Shown here in pieces: positions 12,896 to 25,825 of a DNA stretch of 64,000 nt (positions are counted from its first letter, which is position 1; each line of letters starts with the position of its first letter). The DNA is from Amblyornis subalaris. Taxonomy: Eukaryota; Chordata; Aves; Passeriformes; Ptilonorhynchidae. The notes beneath the pieces are model-generated. The model had not been told where the DNA came from and did not search any database. It was given only the letters and a program-made list of their open reading frames with translations. The DNA lies in contig JACAXG010000033.1 in NCBI GenBank assembly GCA_018881555.1, positions 6,530,979-6,594,978 of the forward strand, given 5' to 3'. The position numbers and the translations under genes were made by a program.

Positions 12896-13788
12896 CTTAA
12901 GAACAAACAAAAACATTGTGTGTTTGTTTTTAGGGTATTTGGAAGGGTTTCACATTCATCTGTGCACAAAGCCATGGGGTCTAGAATGTACTCACATCTA
13001 GTGCACCCTCAGTGATCAGTGATAGCAGGTGACTGCTTTCTTTTTGCATGAAATGTGGGCAAGAAAGGTCCTTCTCAGACAGATTATATTTGACTCTCAA
13101 TATGTAACCAGGCACAGCATTTGCACAGTGCTTGAATGAATCAGATGCTCAACTCTGTTGACTTTTTAATTAAATGCAACTGGATACAGTCTCATATTTA
13201 CTTTAATATTCATCTGGCTTTTTTAAGAAGGCCACTTATAATTTTCATTATGTTTGTTCTCACGAAGTATAAGAAATGATAGTTACTTTCCCTGTTTTAT
13301 AGAAAGACATTTGATGCATGAAAATATTTTAGAAAGCTGTGCAGGCAGAACTTGAATCTAGAAACTGAAGAACCTTACTTGGCTTCCTTTTCAATCCATA
13401 AAAGTAGATTTAAAGTGTTTTGATATTTTAACATGTAATAATTTTGTGCATCAGGCACATTTTGTGTTTTGTAGGGTTTATGTGTAAGAGCACAAATGAA
13501 GCTTGTAGAGCGAAGTCTAAAAACAAGATGGCTAATCTTGGACTAAATGTATTAATTACAAACTCTAGGGCATAGTGAGATAGTCATGTATCATTTGGTT
13601 AAAATCCATCTGATTTACTGTAGCTTCCAATGTGAGACAACTGTAAATTTTAAGTGCATTGGGTTTGTAATAGAGAACTGGAATATGAGTTTCAAAGTAG
13701 TTCTCGTGATACAGTTACAGTTACCGGACAGAAATACTCTATTCCAAGTGCCCAGCACATCCCACCTCCTTTACAAAAGACTACAGAC

Positions 13789-14212
13789 CTTTTAATAAAT
13801 GATATTGCCTCCTTCAGCATGAGGAAAGCAGTCCTCTCTAACCTCATCGGCTGCTCAGTGACATCATGGTTCCTCGTCAGGATACAGTTCCAACACCGCA
13901 CAAAGCCATAACTGGAATACCACAAAATGAAAAAAAGGCCTCTCACCCTAGTAAAAAGGGCAATTATCTTCCAGTGTGTGGAANTGAAAACAGTCAGTTT
14001 TCCAGCAGTGAGAGTGAGCACAGCAAGGATGATTATCTGACTGTAAAGNCAAAGCTTAGCTTGAAGGGCTGGATCCAGCTCTGGAGGTTTGGTTTTTTGA
14101 CAGTTGTTTCAAAGTGTTAAAGGCATGCCATAAAAGTAGTCAAATCCATGATTGAGAGGATGGTGACAGTGATCATTGAAAGACTCACAGTTTACACCTT
14201 GATGCTACTTTC
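13789..14212 (-). pseudogene. Gene B exon 5 with two in-frame stops
   Basis: At 424 nt this exon is the same size as in gene A and encodes the two-helix membrane hairpin region (…LTLTAGK…, …GLFFILWYSSYGFV…) and RNHDVTEQPM. The first complete Trp codon is TAG (14205-14207), in the K-W-H catalytic motif, and a TGA lies 33 codons after the exon's first complete codon (14109-14111). The two Ns in the exon (13984, 14049) are not at the stops. Confidence 0.9.
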
Positions 14213-17200
14213 CTGAAGGTTTTAAAGCATGAAAGAAATTAGAACCTTATGGTGAACAACTCAAAAGAAGCAGCTCAAGGTAACATTGTCAGCATCTGTT
14301 TGGCAATTAGGTGAGTCACTCAATTTTTCCACAGTGTGTCAATGCATTCTGCTCTTGAACAAGGATGCTGAGTGAAACCTGATTAGGTGAACGTCATGCC
14401 CTGATGAGCGATCCCCAAATATTCAGGTGATAAACAGATAAATTTGTGAGATTCTCAGCTACTGAGGTGCAGAGGTCACACAGGAATGGAATTTCATCAC
14501 ATTTCTGTGAGGATCAAAGAATAAAGGTACTCTAACTTGCAAATGGCATAATTATGCTTCCTTCCAAACTTTCAATTCATAAGCCTCATTTTAACATAAA
14601 GAAGATAAAGATCCAGTAAAGTTTTGGGCAATGCTGACAAATCTTTTGATCACCAGATTCAGGAAAATGAGTTCGCCAGCATGTCCCTACTCCATATGAG
14701 AAGAAAAAAGGCTGTAAACCAACCTCCTACTCTATCCCTGCCCAAAACATAAAAAGAAGCTGTTGTCTGCTTCGAAAGTGTGCTTGATCAAGAGACCCTG
14801 TGGTTTGCTGAGTTATGTGATCTGCAAGTAATAACAGTGTCAGCCAGAAAGACTAGAGTTAGTAAGATGTTTCTAGCTATTTCTAGCACTTGGAAATGAC
14901 ACTGTATTTGGCACAGCCAGCCCCAAATCATCTGGTTTTAAGGGACACAGTGCTTAGCCTACCTAGCCATTTATGTGAAGGAATCCACCATGGAGTGCCT
15001 GTTACAATAAACTTGAATGGAAGGGAAATGAAATTTTGCCAGTTGATTTTAGAGATATTTGGCAAGAGAATGATGAATCTTGAAACTGCTGAGATCTGAT
15101 CAAAGTCAGATCACAGGAAGGTGTTGTGGGGCACTGTTTTGACACCTTTGCATTTTGGCTTCATCTGAGGAAACAGCCATTGCATCGTGCCTCACCTGTG
15201 AGATGCTCATGTTTTATGATGTCCTTTGTGGTTCAAACTTTATTCCTTTCTCTCCCTGTCCTCTTCTGTTTCTCTGCCTCTTGCCTCCTAAAGGCAGATG
15301 AAATACTTAAAGACATTATTTTGTTTTGAGCAGTCTCTGCACTAACAAAACTCTCACAGTGGACCAACCTCTGAAAAAAGTCTTAGGCCAAGTAAAATGA
15401 ATGCTCACCATTATAATCATGAGACATTTTTTAATTCTTCCTGTTTTGTGTACCCTGTACAGCCATTAGCATTGTCTTAAAACTCTTTAGACTGCAGTAT
15501 TTTCAGTCTTCTTGCAAATAAGAGGGTTTCTTTCCCCCCTCAGCCTTTGTATCTCTGACTGACAGTTCTGGGCTAAAAAAAAATCCGCAAATTCCCTTCA
15601 TATAACTAGTTCATTCTTCAAGATAATTTTTCCTTACCTATCAGTCCAGTGGTATAGCCTTGTTGTTGCAGGAGCCTGGCAAATGTTGTTTCATTAGCAG
15701 GGAGCCCTCCTGACCCAGCGTTCCACTGTTGCACTCTGTACTTGTTGCTGGATGCCATCCCTGGCAGAAATAGCTCCAGTCAGTCCCGAGGGCCATTTCT
15801 TTCTGCTGGCAGAGGCTGGGCTGCTCCTGCCAATTATTGTGTAAGGAGCTCAACCTGCAGCCGGCAGAGTTCCTCAAAAGATAAAATAAAGCATATCTTG
15901 TAAGCAGTCACATAACATTATCAATAGTGTGTTTTAAGTACTTCAGGTAGTCAAGAACTGTATTTCGAAAAAAATGTTGCTTGGCACCAGTTTTACCATC
16001 AAGTTGATAATAAATCAACGGTGATAGTATAGTGTAGATTTTATTTTCTGCCTCTCTGAGTTACTATGGTAGTCTCTGCTCTTCATCTAAACCAAGAGAC
16101 AACAGTTGCATTTCCCTGCCTCAGAGGGATGCTGTATCATGTTAGGCAGGAGACCAAACATATACATTGAATTTTCACTTGGTTCTAAAAGTGGGCATCT
16201 AATTTTCCTATAGAGAATGTAGTGAGAGATGAGTATTGTCCTGGGTAACCCAAAATGTTATCGTAGTCCATATCTATCCATGCCCAAAATTATTACTATC
16301 TCTTTAAGACGTGGCACCACAGCCAGAAACAGGGTCAGAGGGTTGCTGGGCTCCTTTTAAAAGATAGGGGTCTCTCAGGCAGATCTTCTTTGGCCTCATA
16401 GTCCTTGCTTAAGGCAGAGGCTCCTCTTTGCTTGTCTTTTGTTTCTGTCTTGCCTCTTGCCTCCCTTGCTTCTTGTCTCTTGGCTTGTGCCATAGAGCTG
16501 AGGCAGCAGCAGGGGAGAGCTGAGGACATTTTCCCTTTGTCTCCCCACACGCAGTCACCCATTCCAGGTGCCATCTTGGAAGGGGTTACTCCACCACTTT
16601 AAGTTTCTCTGTGTTAACAAACTGATATTTTTTCACTTGCATCTACTTGTGCTGGTTTTCTCCTTAGTTGTTGAAAAAGATTGTTTAAAACAAAAAGGAA
16701 GAACTCATTTCAGAGTGTTCCCCTTAAGTTGTCTTAAGCTAAGACACGTATCTATTAAGTTCTCTGTAAGGCACCTTAGAAAGGGGAGGAATGGATCCAA
16801 TCTCCATTTTCATGGGAGTTTTGTGACTTTCTGCACCATGTTCTCAATGAACTCGCTCATTACTCTTGGGAGCCCTGTTTTAACCCTTTACCTCTAACCA
16901 TGACCATCAAGAAGGATTCTGTGAGTTTGCAACCCAGGCTCTGTTGCAGTAAGAAAGTGACAGGTATTACCACTGTTTGCATTTCTCCATACCTCTTTAT
17001 TTCCACCATTTAGATTTCCTGCATCCTGTAAAGTAAGGCTAAAGCTCTGTCAGTTGGCAAGGCAGTGGTTCCCATTCAGAAGTCCCTTACAGAAAGCTTG
17101 AGCCTTGAGTGTATTTTCTGTCTCAGCTTGAGAAAATAGCTTAGTTCTCCTATTCCAATACCTATTTGCTATCATATTTCTTCAGCACAATGCACAGAAA

Positions 17201-17224
17201 TTTGTAAATCAAAATGGGCCAAAC

Positions 17225-17346
17225 CTGATCTAATGGGGTATCTGCCAGAGAGGAAAGCTGCTCTGCTCAGAGTGCGAAGTGAAGCTGCAGCAATGTGCTG
17301 AGTAAGGTTCACTCCTTCTCTTGCCAGCCGGTCAATGTTTGGGGTC
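17225..17346 (-). pseudogene. Gene B exon 3, sulfatase signature destroyed
   Basis: The exon encodes [22 protein letters not shown] and then L-R-T-L-S-R where genes A and C read (L/V)-C-T-P-S-R. The Arg codon CGC is at 17274-17276 and the Leu codon CTG at 17268-17270. Formylglycine-generating enzyme requires the Cys and the Pro/Arg context, so no active enzyme could be made from this exon. Confidence 0.9.
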
Positions 17347-18610
17347 CTAAAAAACNGTTTCAAGTTTAATAGAAACAAGGTAAACTGAAACTTGTTAAAA
17401 TCAAATGTCAAGAACTAAAGCTTTTGAACAGTTCCTCAAAAGAAAAAAAAGAATACCTTTTTTACTCCTCCAGGAGTGGTATATTAACAAGTTTGATACA
17501 GCGGTTTCAGTGGTTGTAGCCACTGGAGAATCCATTCTCGGGACACAGTCTCAGAATGCACCTGTCAACACTGCAAAGAAACNCAGGCATTGTTGGAACT
17601 CTTTAGTTTGAAAATAAAACTAAATCAGAAAGAATTATCTAAGAAAGGCTGATATTTTTCTACTCCAATACCTCCAACAGATCATTTTTGCCAGAANGTT
17701 TGGATCCTAAATTTTAGAGTTCACTGAGCAGGAGAATCTTCCCGGGTGTTTGGAGCTGTTGAAATCGAGACTGCCTTGTTCCATGTTTTCAAAACATGCT
17801 ATTTATTTCATAATAAGTTGATATCTTTATGCAATTACATTTGCATGGGAGCCCGGCTCTCCCAGGTGAGCAAACTAAAACACCACCAAGAATTTAAGAG
17901 GCCTCATCCCTGTCTTCACCGCTAGCAGAGGAGAACAGCAGAGTTTCATAAGCACATTCCCATATCTCTGCACAACCCCACCAACTCTGTATGAGACACA
18001 TGCACCCAGAGCATGCCAACAAAATGTCTGTGCTCCACTTGGAGGACGCAAGTTGAGGCTTGTAAGACGTGCCTGATGCATATTCACTTCTGCTTTGCTG
18101 CTTTAGTTTTGAATGAATGTAGTCACTAGCTTTTAAGGCACATATAATGGTTCATGTCGGTCAGTCCACATGAGTCTGGATAGGAGTGTTTTGGAGAAGG
18201 CAGCAAGCAAGCNTATGAGGGACTCTGGAAAATCACTGGGTGGATAGTGAAAGGCTCAACTATGCATGAAAAGGAAGAAAGAAGTTCGTTCATGAGAAGG
18301 AGAGAAAATAGTAACTCTAATACAAAAACAAGTGGCTGGAGAGTTAGCACATTGTGGGGGCAAGGAGGAAGGGATTCCCAGAATGAACTTAAAAACAAAA
18401 TAAAAATATTATACTTTTTTTTCCTTTCACTGTACACTGTTTATTTAGGCCCCAATAATGTGTGAATATATACAAGTACTTAAATACACAATTACTCGAG
18501 TCTTGAATTAAGATATTAAGAACATTTCCCTTTTTTTTTAATAACTAGGCTTAATTACCCAGAATAGGTGTTCCATAGTGCCAGATATATTGTACTGAGA
18601 AATCTTTTGC

Positions 18611-18760
18611 CTTATGGGATTGTTCCCATAACAACCCATGTCTCCGATGCCAAGATCATCAGCCAGGAACAGAAGTATATTGAGTTTAGAGTCCATAGCC
18701 ACACTGAAGCCAAACGTGTTCCAGAACAAACATCAAGTCAATGCCATTAGGGCACACCTC
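18611..18760 (-). pseudogene. Gene B exon 2 (signal peptide and ADD motif) with stop and GC donor
   Basis: A good acceptor (tgtgtttcag|g) defines a 150-nt exon, identical in length and phase to exon 2 of gene A. The frame carries TGA at 18733-18735 before reaching [18 protein letters not shown]. The donor is ataag|gcaaaa, GC instead of the GT seen in genes A and C. Initiation at a downstream Met (for example 18727-18729) could bypass the stop but would lose the normal signal peptide. Confidence 0.8.
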
Positions 18761-20062
18761 CTGAAACACAACAAAATTACGTTCTATATACATGACTTGT
18801 AAGTGTTGGAGACTGATGGGAAACTTTATTTGCCAGCCACACTTTTGGAGAGAAGCAGGGGAATAATTTTAATGATTTCACTTCTTCCATCTCAGCAACC
18901 CAGATAACTTCTTTCACCGAGGCTGTAGTAGCCTTTCTATAGCCCAAGAAACACTGTCATTCATCTGGCTCAGGAATTTTCATCTTGAATCAGTTTCATN
19001 GATTTCAAAATGTATCAAAAACTTCCAAGAGCTGAGAACAATTGGTGTTTAAAAGTTTCATAAATTCTATGAAAATTCAGGTTATGTTCCACTGTCACGC
19101 TGGTATNTTTTAGTACTTTGTCTCCAGGGAGTGAAGCAGTTTAAATATATTTGGAAGTGATGTGGAAAAACCTAAACAAACTCTCCCTTCCAAATCAAGA
19201 ATACTCGAACTTGAAGCCATCTCCTTTACCACCACTATAAGATGCCAACCGGGCCCCACACCTGCGTCAGCTATAATACCTGCTGCAAAAACCCCCAGAA
19301 TTTACGTTTTTACANGTACATACCAGAATTTTAATATATTGGAGAATATGTTTCTCCAAGTACATATTGCTCATCAATAGCCTTAAAACCTAATCCTAGA
19401 TTGATATTTTCAGATGGACACACATCATTGCAATATGTACTAATTTTGCAAGACATTGGGAACAGCGAATCTCTAGCACAGACTGAGACAACTACTGAAA
19501 ATTCTTTTAGGATTTGCCATTTTGATACAAAGATCTTACATACAGAAACATGTTTTTGAATGAATAATCATGAATGAATTTGAATGAACCATCACCTCTA
19601 ACAGGCAAACACAACACATGAGACTGTCTGTAAATGTGACTGTGAACCCCCAAGTGTAAATAATTAACCAGTGGCTATGGGAATTTAACTATCCAAGAGC
19701 AAAGTTCCAGTTGTTTGGAGGTTTTTTTGTACATTCTACCACAAAGTTACAGCAGTGACACACAGGATTGTGGTGAAAGCTTGCTTTAGAAGCACTGTGG
19801 GCTATTTCCATCTCTACCCTTGGAATATTCATTTTAAGGAGACTTTTCTATTTGCCATCTTGTATCTCTTAAGAGTTACAGGGCATTACAGTAACATTAT
19901 GAATCCTTTCGTAGTACTAATGCATTCAGTTAGAGCTGCAGGTCTCTAAAAGGACCTTGGAAATAAGCAGACCCTGACATCCCATTTCAGTCATTCAGGC
20001 ATTCTTTTTTCCAAGACTGGGACAAGAGCAGTGCTCTCCATCTCTACCTGTCTCATTAAAAC

Positions 20063-20087
20063 AAAAAAAAAAGGGGGGGGGGGGGGG
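20063..20087. repeat. A10-G15 homopolymer pair
   Basis: Ten A are followed immediately by fifteen G (20073-20087). G-runs of this length can form quadruplex structures and are prone to sequencing error. Confidence 0.9.
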
Positions 20088-21353
20088 AAGGAAATTGTGA
20101 AATCTGCTTTTACCTATGTCTTCAGCCCCNTCCTAGCACTTTGTTTTCTCATGGTGTTAAGTGCTGGATATTTGCTGATCCCTGTGGTAATCCTGCTTGT
20201 GGATTAATATAGGGTCAAGGACAAATTCCATCTCAGGTAACGTACTGCTTACAGTTCCAAGTCCAAATTCTAAGTTGCTATGTAGCAATATTGTACACTA
20301 TAAAGTAACCATGCTTAGATCTCAAAGTGATTNTCTTTCAGCAATCCATGGAGGAAGACTGCAAATATGTACGAAAGTCTCTTTCTGTTTAGCTGTTAGC
20401 TGAAAATAAACACTTTCTACCTTGTATGAAACATGCTACAGAACAGCTTCATCTGATTAAACAGTATATTAAAATGTAATTAAAAATGCTAACTTCACAT
20501 TACATTATGGCTCTGAAAGAAGCACATGCAACACACCATATGCCACATACTGTTCCACCTTGTTGACCCTTTTCTCCCTTTCTTCCGTAGCTTCCAGATA
20601 TCCAGATGTTCAGCAGAGGAGAGGCAACAAGTTAGGAATGAGCAAGAGAAGAAATTAAAAACTCCCAGCTGGTATGAGCACAGTCACTTTCTCAGTGCTT
20701 GCAGCTGGTGAGCCAGACACAGGTGCTGCTCATCAACCATAATGCAAGGGATGCCCTTGCAAGAAAGATAGCTGCCAAAGGCAGGAGATTATCAGGAGTC
20801 TGCCTTTTTTTTCCTTTCCATTCTGCACTCTCAGGGAACCAGCTGCAGCAGTGCTCACTGGGAGGATATAGTTCTTAGTGACTCAGACAATATCAATACT
20901 TGCTATCTGGTACCATGATTATATTACCACTTAACATCGTGCATCATGTAAGTAATACTCTAGTATCAAGTAACCCAAATTTTTTAATTTATTATGGCCA
21001 CCCTGTTCTGGCCTTGCTGCTGCACAGCAGCACCCTGCCTTCAGAGTGACAGCAGTAAGGGATGGTCTGGCCCTAGGCTGTAAATTACCTTGTGCATTTT
21101 CACGTTATGATTAGCAGTCCTCAGTCTAAATTATCCAGTTGTGCCTAATGCCTTCAAACTACTCACCTAGGAACACACAACTTTCCTTACAGCCCTCACA
21201 AGAGCATCACACAACGTTGGAAAATCAGAGACAGAGGGCAGAGGAATGAGATTAAAAGAGCAGCAACTAGGCACGCAGCTGCTAGAGGAACAGTGAACAC
21301 AGAGAAGCAAACTGGAGGTAAGTCACGCTTTGTGTTCATCCCTATAAAGTCAC

Positions 21354-21382
21354 AGTAATAATAGTAATAATAATAATAATAG
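21354..21382. repeat. (AAT)n microsatellite
   Basis: About nine ATA/AAT units with one G interruption near 21364. Confidence 0.85.
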
Positions 21383-21853
21383 CCTCCAAAAGCTAGAGTT
21401 TGTTTTGAAACACTAAAAAAGGGAAGGAAAGCGCAGCTTGTTAATTGTTGCACTGTGCTGATTCCCCCTATCACTCGCTCTAACCCTAATCACGCATTGT
21501 TTTTACTATTTATGACCTGCTAGCCCAGTTCCACCGGCAGGTGGAGGCTGAGAGCTTGGCAGAGGAGGATGGGAGTGAATAAGAGCAGAGGCTGGAGGCC
21601 ACCCCCCAACGAGAGCACCGCTCTGCAGGGCAGAGTTCACTGTTCCAGCACCGTTTCCCAGTACTGCCTCATGGGAAGTGGACCGGAATCTGCCTGGGAA
21701 AGTGCTGGCTTTGGCAGCCGCTCCCACCCTGAGCCCCAAGGTCCCAGGGCTCGGCGGCAGTGATGGCAAATTCACCCCTTGCCCAAAAGATGACTCAGCT
21801 CTGTTCAAAGGAAGGAAGAAAAGTGTTCTCCAGAGGACAAATATAGGCAAGGG

Positions 21854-21992
21854 GTTTTATTTTTGGGGGGTTGTTTTCTGTTTTCTGTTTTGTTTTTGTT
21901 TTGTTTTGTTTGTTTTTTTTAACAGAACAAAACAACCCAACCAACGGCAAAAAAAAAAAACAACCAAAAAAACAAAAACCCAAACAAACCCC
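21854..21992. repeat. Fold-back of GTTTT-rich and AAAAC-rich tracts
   Basis: A T-rich arm of GTTTT/CTGTTTT units (21854-21920) is followed by an A-rich arm of AACAAAAC/CAACC units (21921-21992). The arms are imperfectly complementary, including ggggggttgtttt near 21866 against aaacaaacccc near 21982, so the single strand could fold into a long hairpin. Confidence 0.7.
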
Positions 21993-24900
21993 TAATCTTT
22001 TACTTAGTCCATGCTCACTCACTGCAGGAGTTTTGTTCTCACTTGCCTCTTCACCTCAGCCGTTCTGATCTTTGCTTCCAAGGAGGGGTTATCAAAACCA
22101 CTGCTCATACAGTCCTATCAGAGTAAATGGCAGGTGTCAGTCTCCTTTAAAAAACTGGGCAAAGGCATTTACTTCATCCCACCTGCTGCAGGGGAGGGCT
22201 TCCCTGCCTTGCCCTAGTAACAAGTGCTGAGTAAGGAAGAGCTGCTCTAAAGTAGACGCTGGAAATACTACATCTGCCACAGCAAATAGATCTTCAGCAG
22301 TAACTGAGGGAAGGCTCATGAATCTCGGGCAGTGAGACTGTCGGGTACAGCACACCGTGTTGAGAACCACCCTGTGGATGGAAGCAGGAGAGCCATGGCT
22401 AATGCAGAGAATAAGCCAACCAGCTCCCTTAAGATCAAGGAAAATCCATCATTGTGTTGTCACACCGGTGTGTGCATGCTGGTTCTGGTAGCCTGGCTAA
22501 TTCCCTGGTATGTTATTATAGTTCCTCTGTGAGTTCTCTCCTGTGCCAGCACTAACATACATGTGGTTGCACAGTCTGACTTGCTATGCATCTTTCCAGT
22601 CCCATGGGGGCACTGGACTCCTCTTTTCACTGGCTATTTATGCTCATGCTGGTTTAAAAAGAGAGTATAAAGGTGTTATGCTGTAATACACTGAATAAGG
22701 ACTTTATTCAAAGAACGGCAGAAAACAGGATAGGGGTTCTTGGTGTAGACATATTCTTGCTCGAAGGCCAAAATAAATATTAGGAAAAAATACTACGATA
22801 AGAAGGAGAAAACAGAATTTACAACTAGACATTGATAATTACAGTGGTATTCACAGCATTATTGGTGAGTGTGGTGTGTGAGAATCAAGGGGAGCATTAG
22901 GGTTTAAAATGTTTATCAGCATATAGCAGTAGTAACTGCAACATTTTCCTTGAGAACTTCTGCCCAAAAAAGTAATTGGTACCTGGGAAAAGCCCATGGA
23001 GTGGGGCAAAGAAATGAGAGTGCAAGGAATAAGGCTTCAGCTCAGATTAGGCACTCTTGAGGAGAGTAGGATGCTTGCATTCATTGGGGAGAAGATAGTA
23101 AAAGAAAGCTTCAGAAACACAAAGAGTAAGATTTTTTTTTTTCTTTTTTTGAGGGACTTGGAAAGAACTAGGTGGAAATGGTACAATTCAGGAGGCAGCA
23201 GAAAGTTCCTGGATTACCAACCAAGACTCAAGGAAAGGATCCACTGTGCAAAGACACAGTGAAGAAAGTAGGGATTTGGGTTTGGCCCTTTTATTCCAGT
23301 GCAGATCTGATCACACCACTTCCAACTCTCACATCTGTGGAAATTCACTCCATCCAGCTAGAAAGGCTCTTCTGTCTTGTCTCTCTGNCTGTCTGCCATA
23401 ATCAGAAGCAGAGTAAGGTGATGTGATGTTTTTAAAGCCCTCCTTGTAAGCAGCATATTTCGTTTGGCCTCCAGAGAAAGACTGAAATAGAGTGAAATAA
23501 ATCAACTTCNGTATCTCCTGATTATTTTTCTCCTGAATATTTTTTCTTGATTTCTCAATTTCTTTCCTCTAGATTGAACACGTATTTTTAAAAATACTTG
23601 TTATTTTGACTTCTCAATTTTGTGTTAATATTTTAGTATGTAATTTTGTTGATTTACCATTAGCTAGCTTATGTTATACATATCTGTTGGGGTTTTTTTC
23701 CTCCCACTGAAAAGTGAAGGTTTTAACCTCAGATTCATTTTTCTATTTGGCTATTTTTCTCCAATATTATTTGTGATGTCTTTATAGGGTATTTTGGCAT
23801 TTTTGTGACTTTAATACCTTTAGCTTGGGCTTTACAGTAAGACTATTTTATTGTTAGCCCTTCAAGACAATGTATTTGGCAAGCTGAGCAGTACAATCAC
23901 TCTAAATGACATGTGGTTCCCCATCCCGCAGGAATAACCAAAGCTTTAAATTCAGCCCCCTAGACATCCAAGTGAAATGAATGGGCTGTTTTGTCCAGAA
24001 CCTAAACATTAGTGCTTGTAGGAGCTGTGTTTTCAATTGGAGAAAAAGCCTGCAAGTGCCAAGAAAGACCACTTTGTGAAGGGAGCTCCTTGCTAGCAGT
24101 GTCTTTGCTGCTATATAGAGAGACCCAATTCTAGACCAAGATCCTGTCAGAGACAGAGAATGGGCTGTACCCCCAAGTGTTGAATGTTAAATTTCACAAA
24201 CATCTTTTAACATTTGAAAATNTTAATCAGCATTGAATATTGGAGACTTACAAGGCTAAATGACATTTTTTGTCCTTTGTATGAATATTTGAAGAGCCCC
24301 ACTGGTTGTGGTGTAATTTCATGATCTTTCATCACAACCTTGTTCCTGTGTTTCACAAATCAATAACAAGAAGTTGGTGGCAAAGAACAAGAGATTCAGC
24401 CCATGACAGCAAACTAAAGTTTTCCAGCTGGCTGGAATCAAGCCAGGAAGTCTTCTGAAGGCAAAAATGGGTATAATAAAGTCAATAATCTGATTTTAAA
24501 GCCAGAGCTTCACATGTAAGTTTCTCTTCAGTCTTGAAGGCTGTTATCTGCCACCTATTTACTAAGCTAAAAGGCAATCCATCATTTAAAAAATTATGAC
24601 AATTGTCACTGTGAATTCACAGTAAGCACCTTGAAGGCAGCTTCATCAAAATATGAATGTTTTTAAATGTTAAGAAAAAATATGTAAAATTAAGTTTCCT
24701 TGCTTAGGAGGTGCGTTGCTTAGAAACTGCATTAGCATTGCTCTTTCTCTCTTGATAACACTCTATAGGAGTTGCAAGACCTCCTGACCTCTCTGCAACA
24801 CAGGTCACACACAAGAAAGAGTTATAAACCAGAATCTTGAACTTTAAGAGCCCATGTTTCCAAAGCAAAACAAAATATCTTTCCTTTTTTTTTTTTTTTT

Positions 24901-25824
24901 TATTCTGCCAGCTTTAAGAAGTAAAAATGAAAATAGGTAGTAAGCAAAGGATAAAATACCATTCTCCTCTCACCCTATTGTCTAGAAAGAGACCATGAGA
25001 TTTTATAGAGTGAATGAACATAAGTAACAGGTTTATAAATAGTTCATTAATTGTAGAAATTACTAGTTAGAAATAAATTAACTGCCTAAAGACAGAAAGT
25101 CAACTCTGTAACTGGCTCCCACGGTTAAATATTGCAAGTATCCCAGTCTTCTGCTGACATTAGTAAAATCCTTTATAACAAAAATAATCAAAAAACCGTG
25201 AAGGATACTAAAGTGTACAAGAGCAAAATAGTGAAGCCCCAATGAGAAAACAATGCTAACAGAAGTCAAATCCTGAAAACCAGGACAAGTAAGTGCTTGC
25301 TCTTTATATATTACTAGTAATTTATAATAATAACTTTTAATTGCTACATTTAGATAGGATAAAAATGCTTACTTGTAAAATACTATGTTACAATGTGACA
25401 CTTAGAGGAAATTATGATGCAACATTGTGTCTGTTCCAGTTTCATGGTACTGACAGATTCTGTGTGAGTTTTCTAAATTTATAATCCTGATTTTGACGTT
25501 TCCAGGTACCGCCACTGATTACTGATATTTTGATTTCCCTCTGAGATGCTATTTAACACCACAGGCAGTCTTGTTTGACATAGTGCTCAAGCATAGACAT
25601 CACAGATACCAACTTGAATGCTGGGGGGACAAAACTGTTTATCTGTGAAACCTGACAAATTATCAGAATGTTCCATCATAGTGTCCACAGAAACTCATCT
25701 TGAAATACTGAAAACTATGTGATCTTTTTGGTGATTACATGCTGAAGTCAAGCTGAAACACTTGACCAATATGTGTCCAGGAGAATTCAAAACCAGCTTA
25801 AAAATATTCCTCTCATTCTAATGC

Positions 25825-25825
<1 letters not shown>

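Larger units (their letters stand above)
9936..18760 (-). pseudogene. Gene B: arylsulfatase (ARSD/ARSH-type) pseudogene
   Basis: Nine exons (2-10) align with gene A: 18611-18760, 17225-17346, 15638-15760, 13789-14212, 12758-12895, 12411-12545, 11548-11710, 10741-10862, 9936-10303. Lengths match gene A exactly except exon 6 (138 versus 137) and exon 10 (one codon fewer). Lesions: in-frame TGA in exon 2 (18733-18735); in exon 3 the formylglycine Cys is Arg and the Pro of C-x-P-x-R is Leu; in exon 5 a TAG at the Trp of the GKWH motif (14205-14207) and a TGA at 14109-14111; one extra T in the run at 12834-12837 of exon 6; GC instead of GT donors after exons 2 and 7. Conserved spots such as VRWH (now VWWH) and LGGWNG (now LGSWNG) have drifted as well. 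No first exon was found. Sequence errors could explain one lesion but not this set, and the active-site change alone would abolish sulfatase chemistry. It may still be transcribed. Confidence 0.9.
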
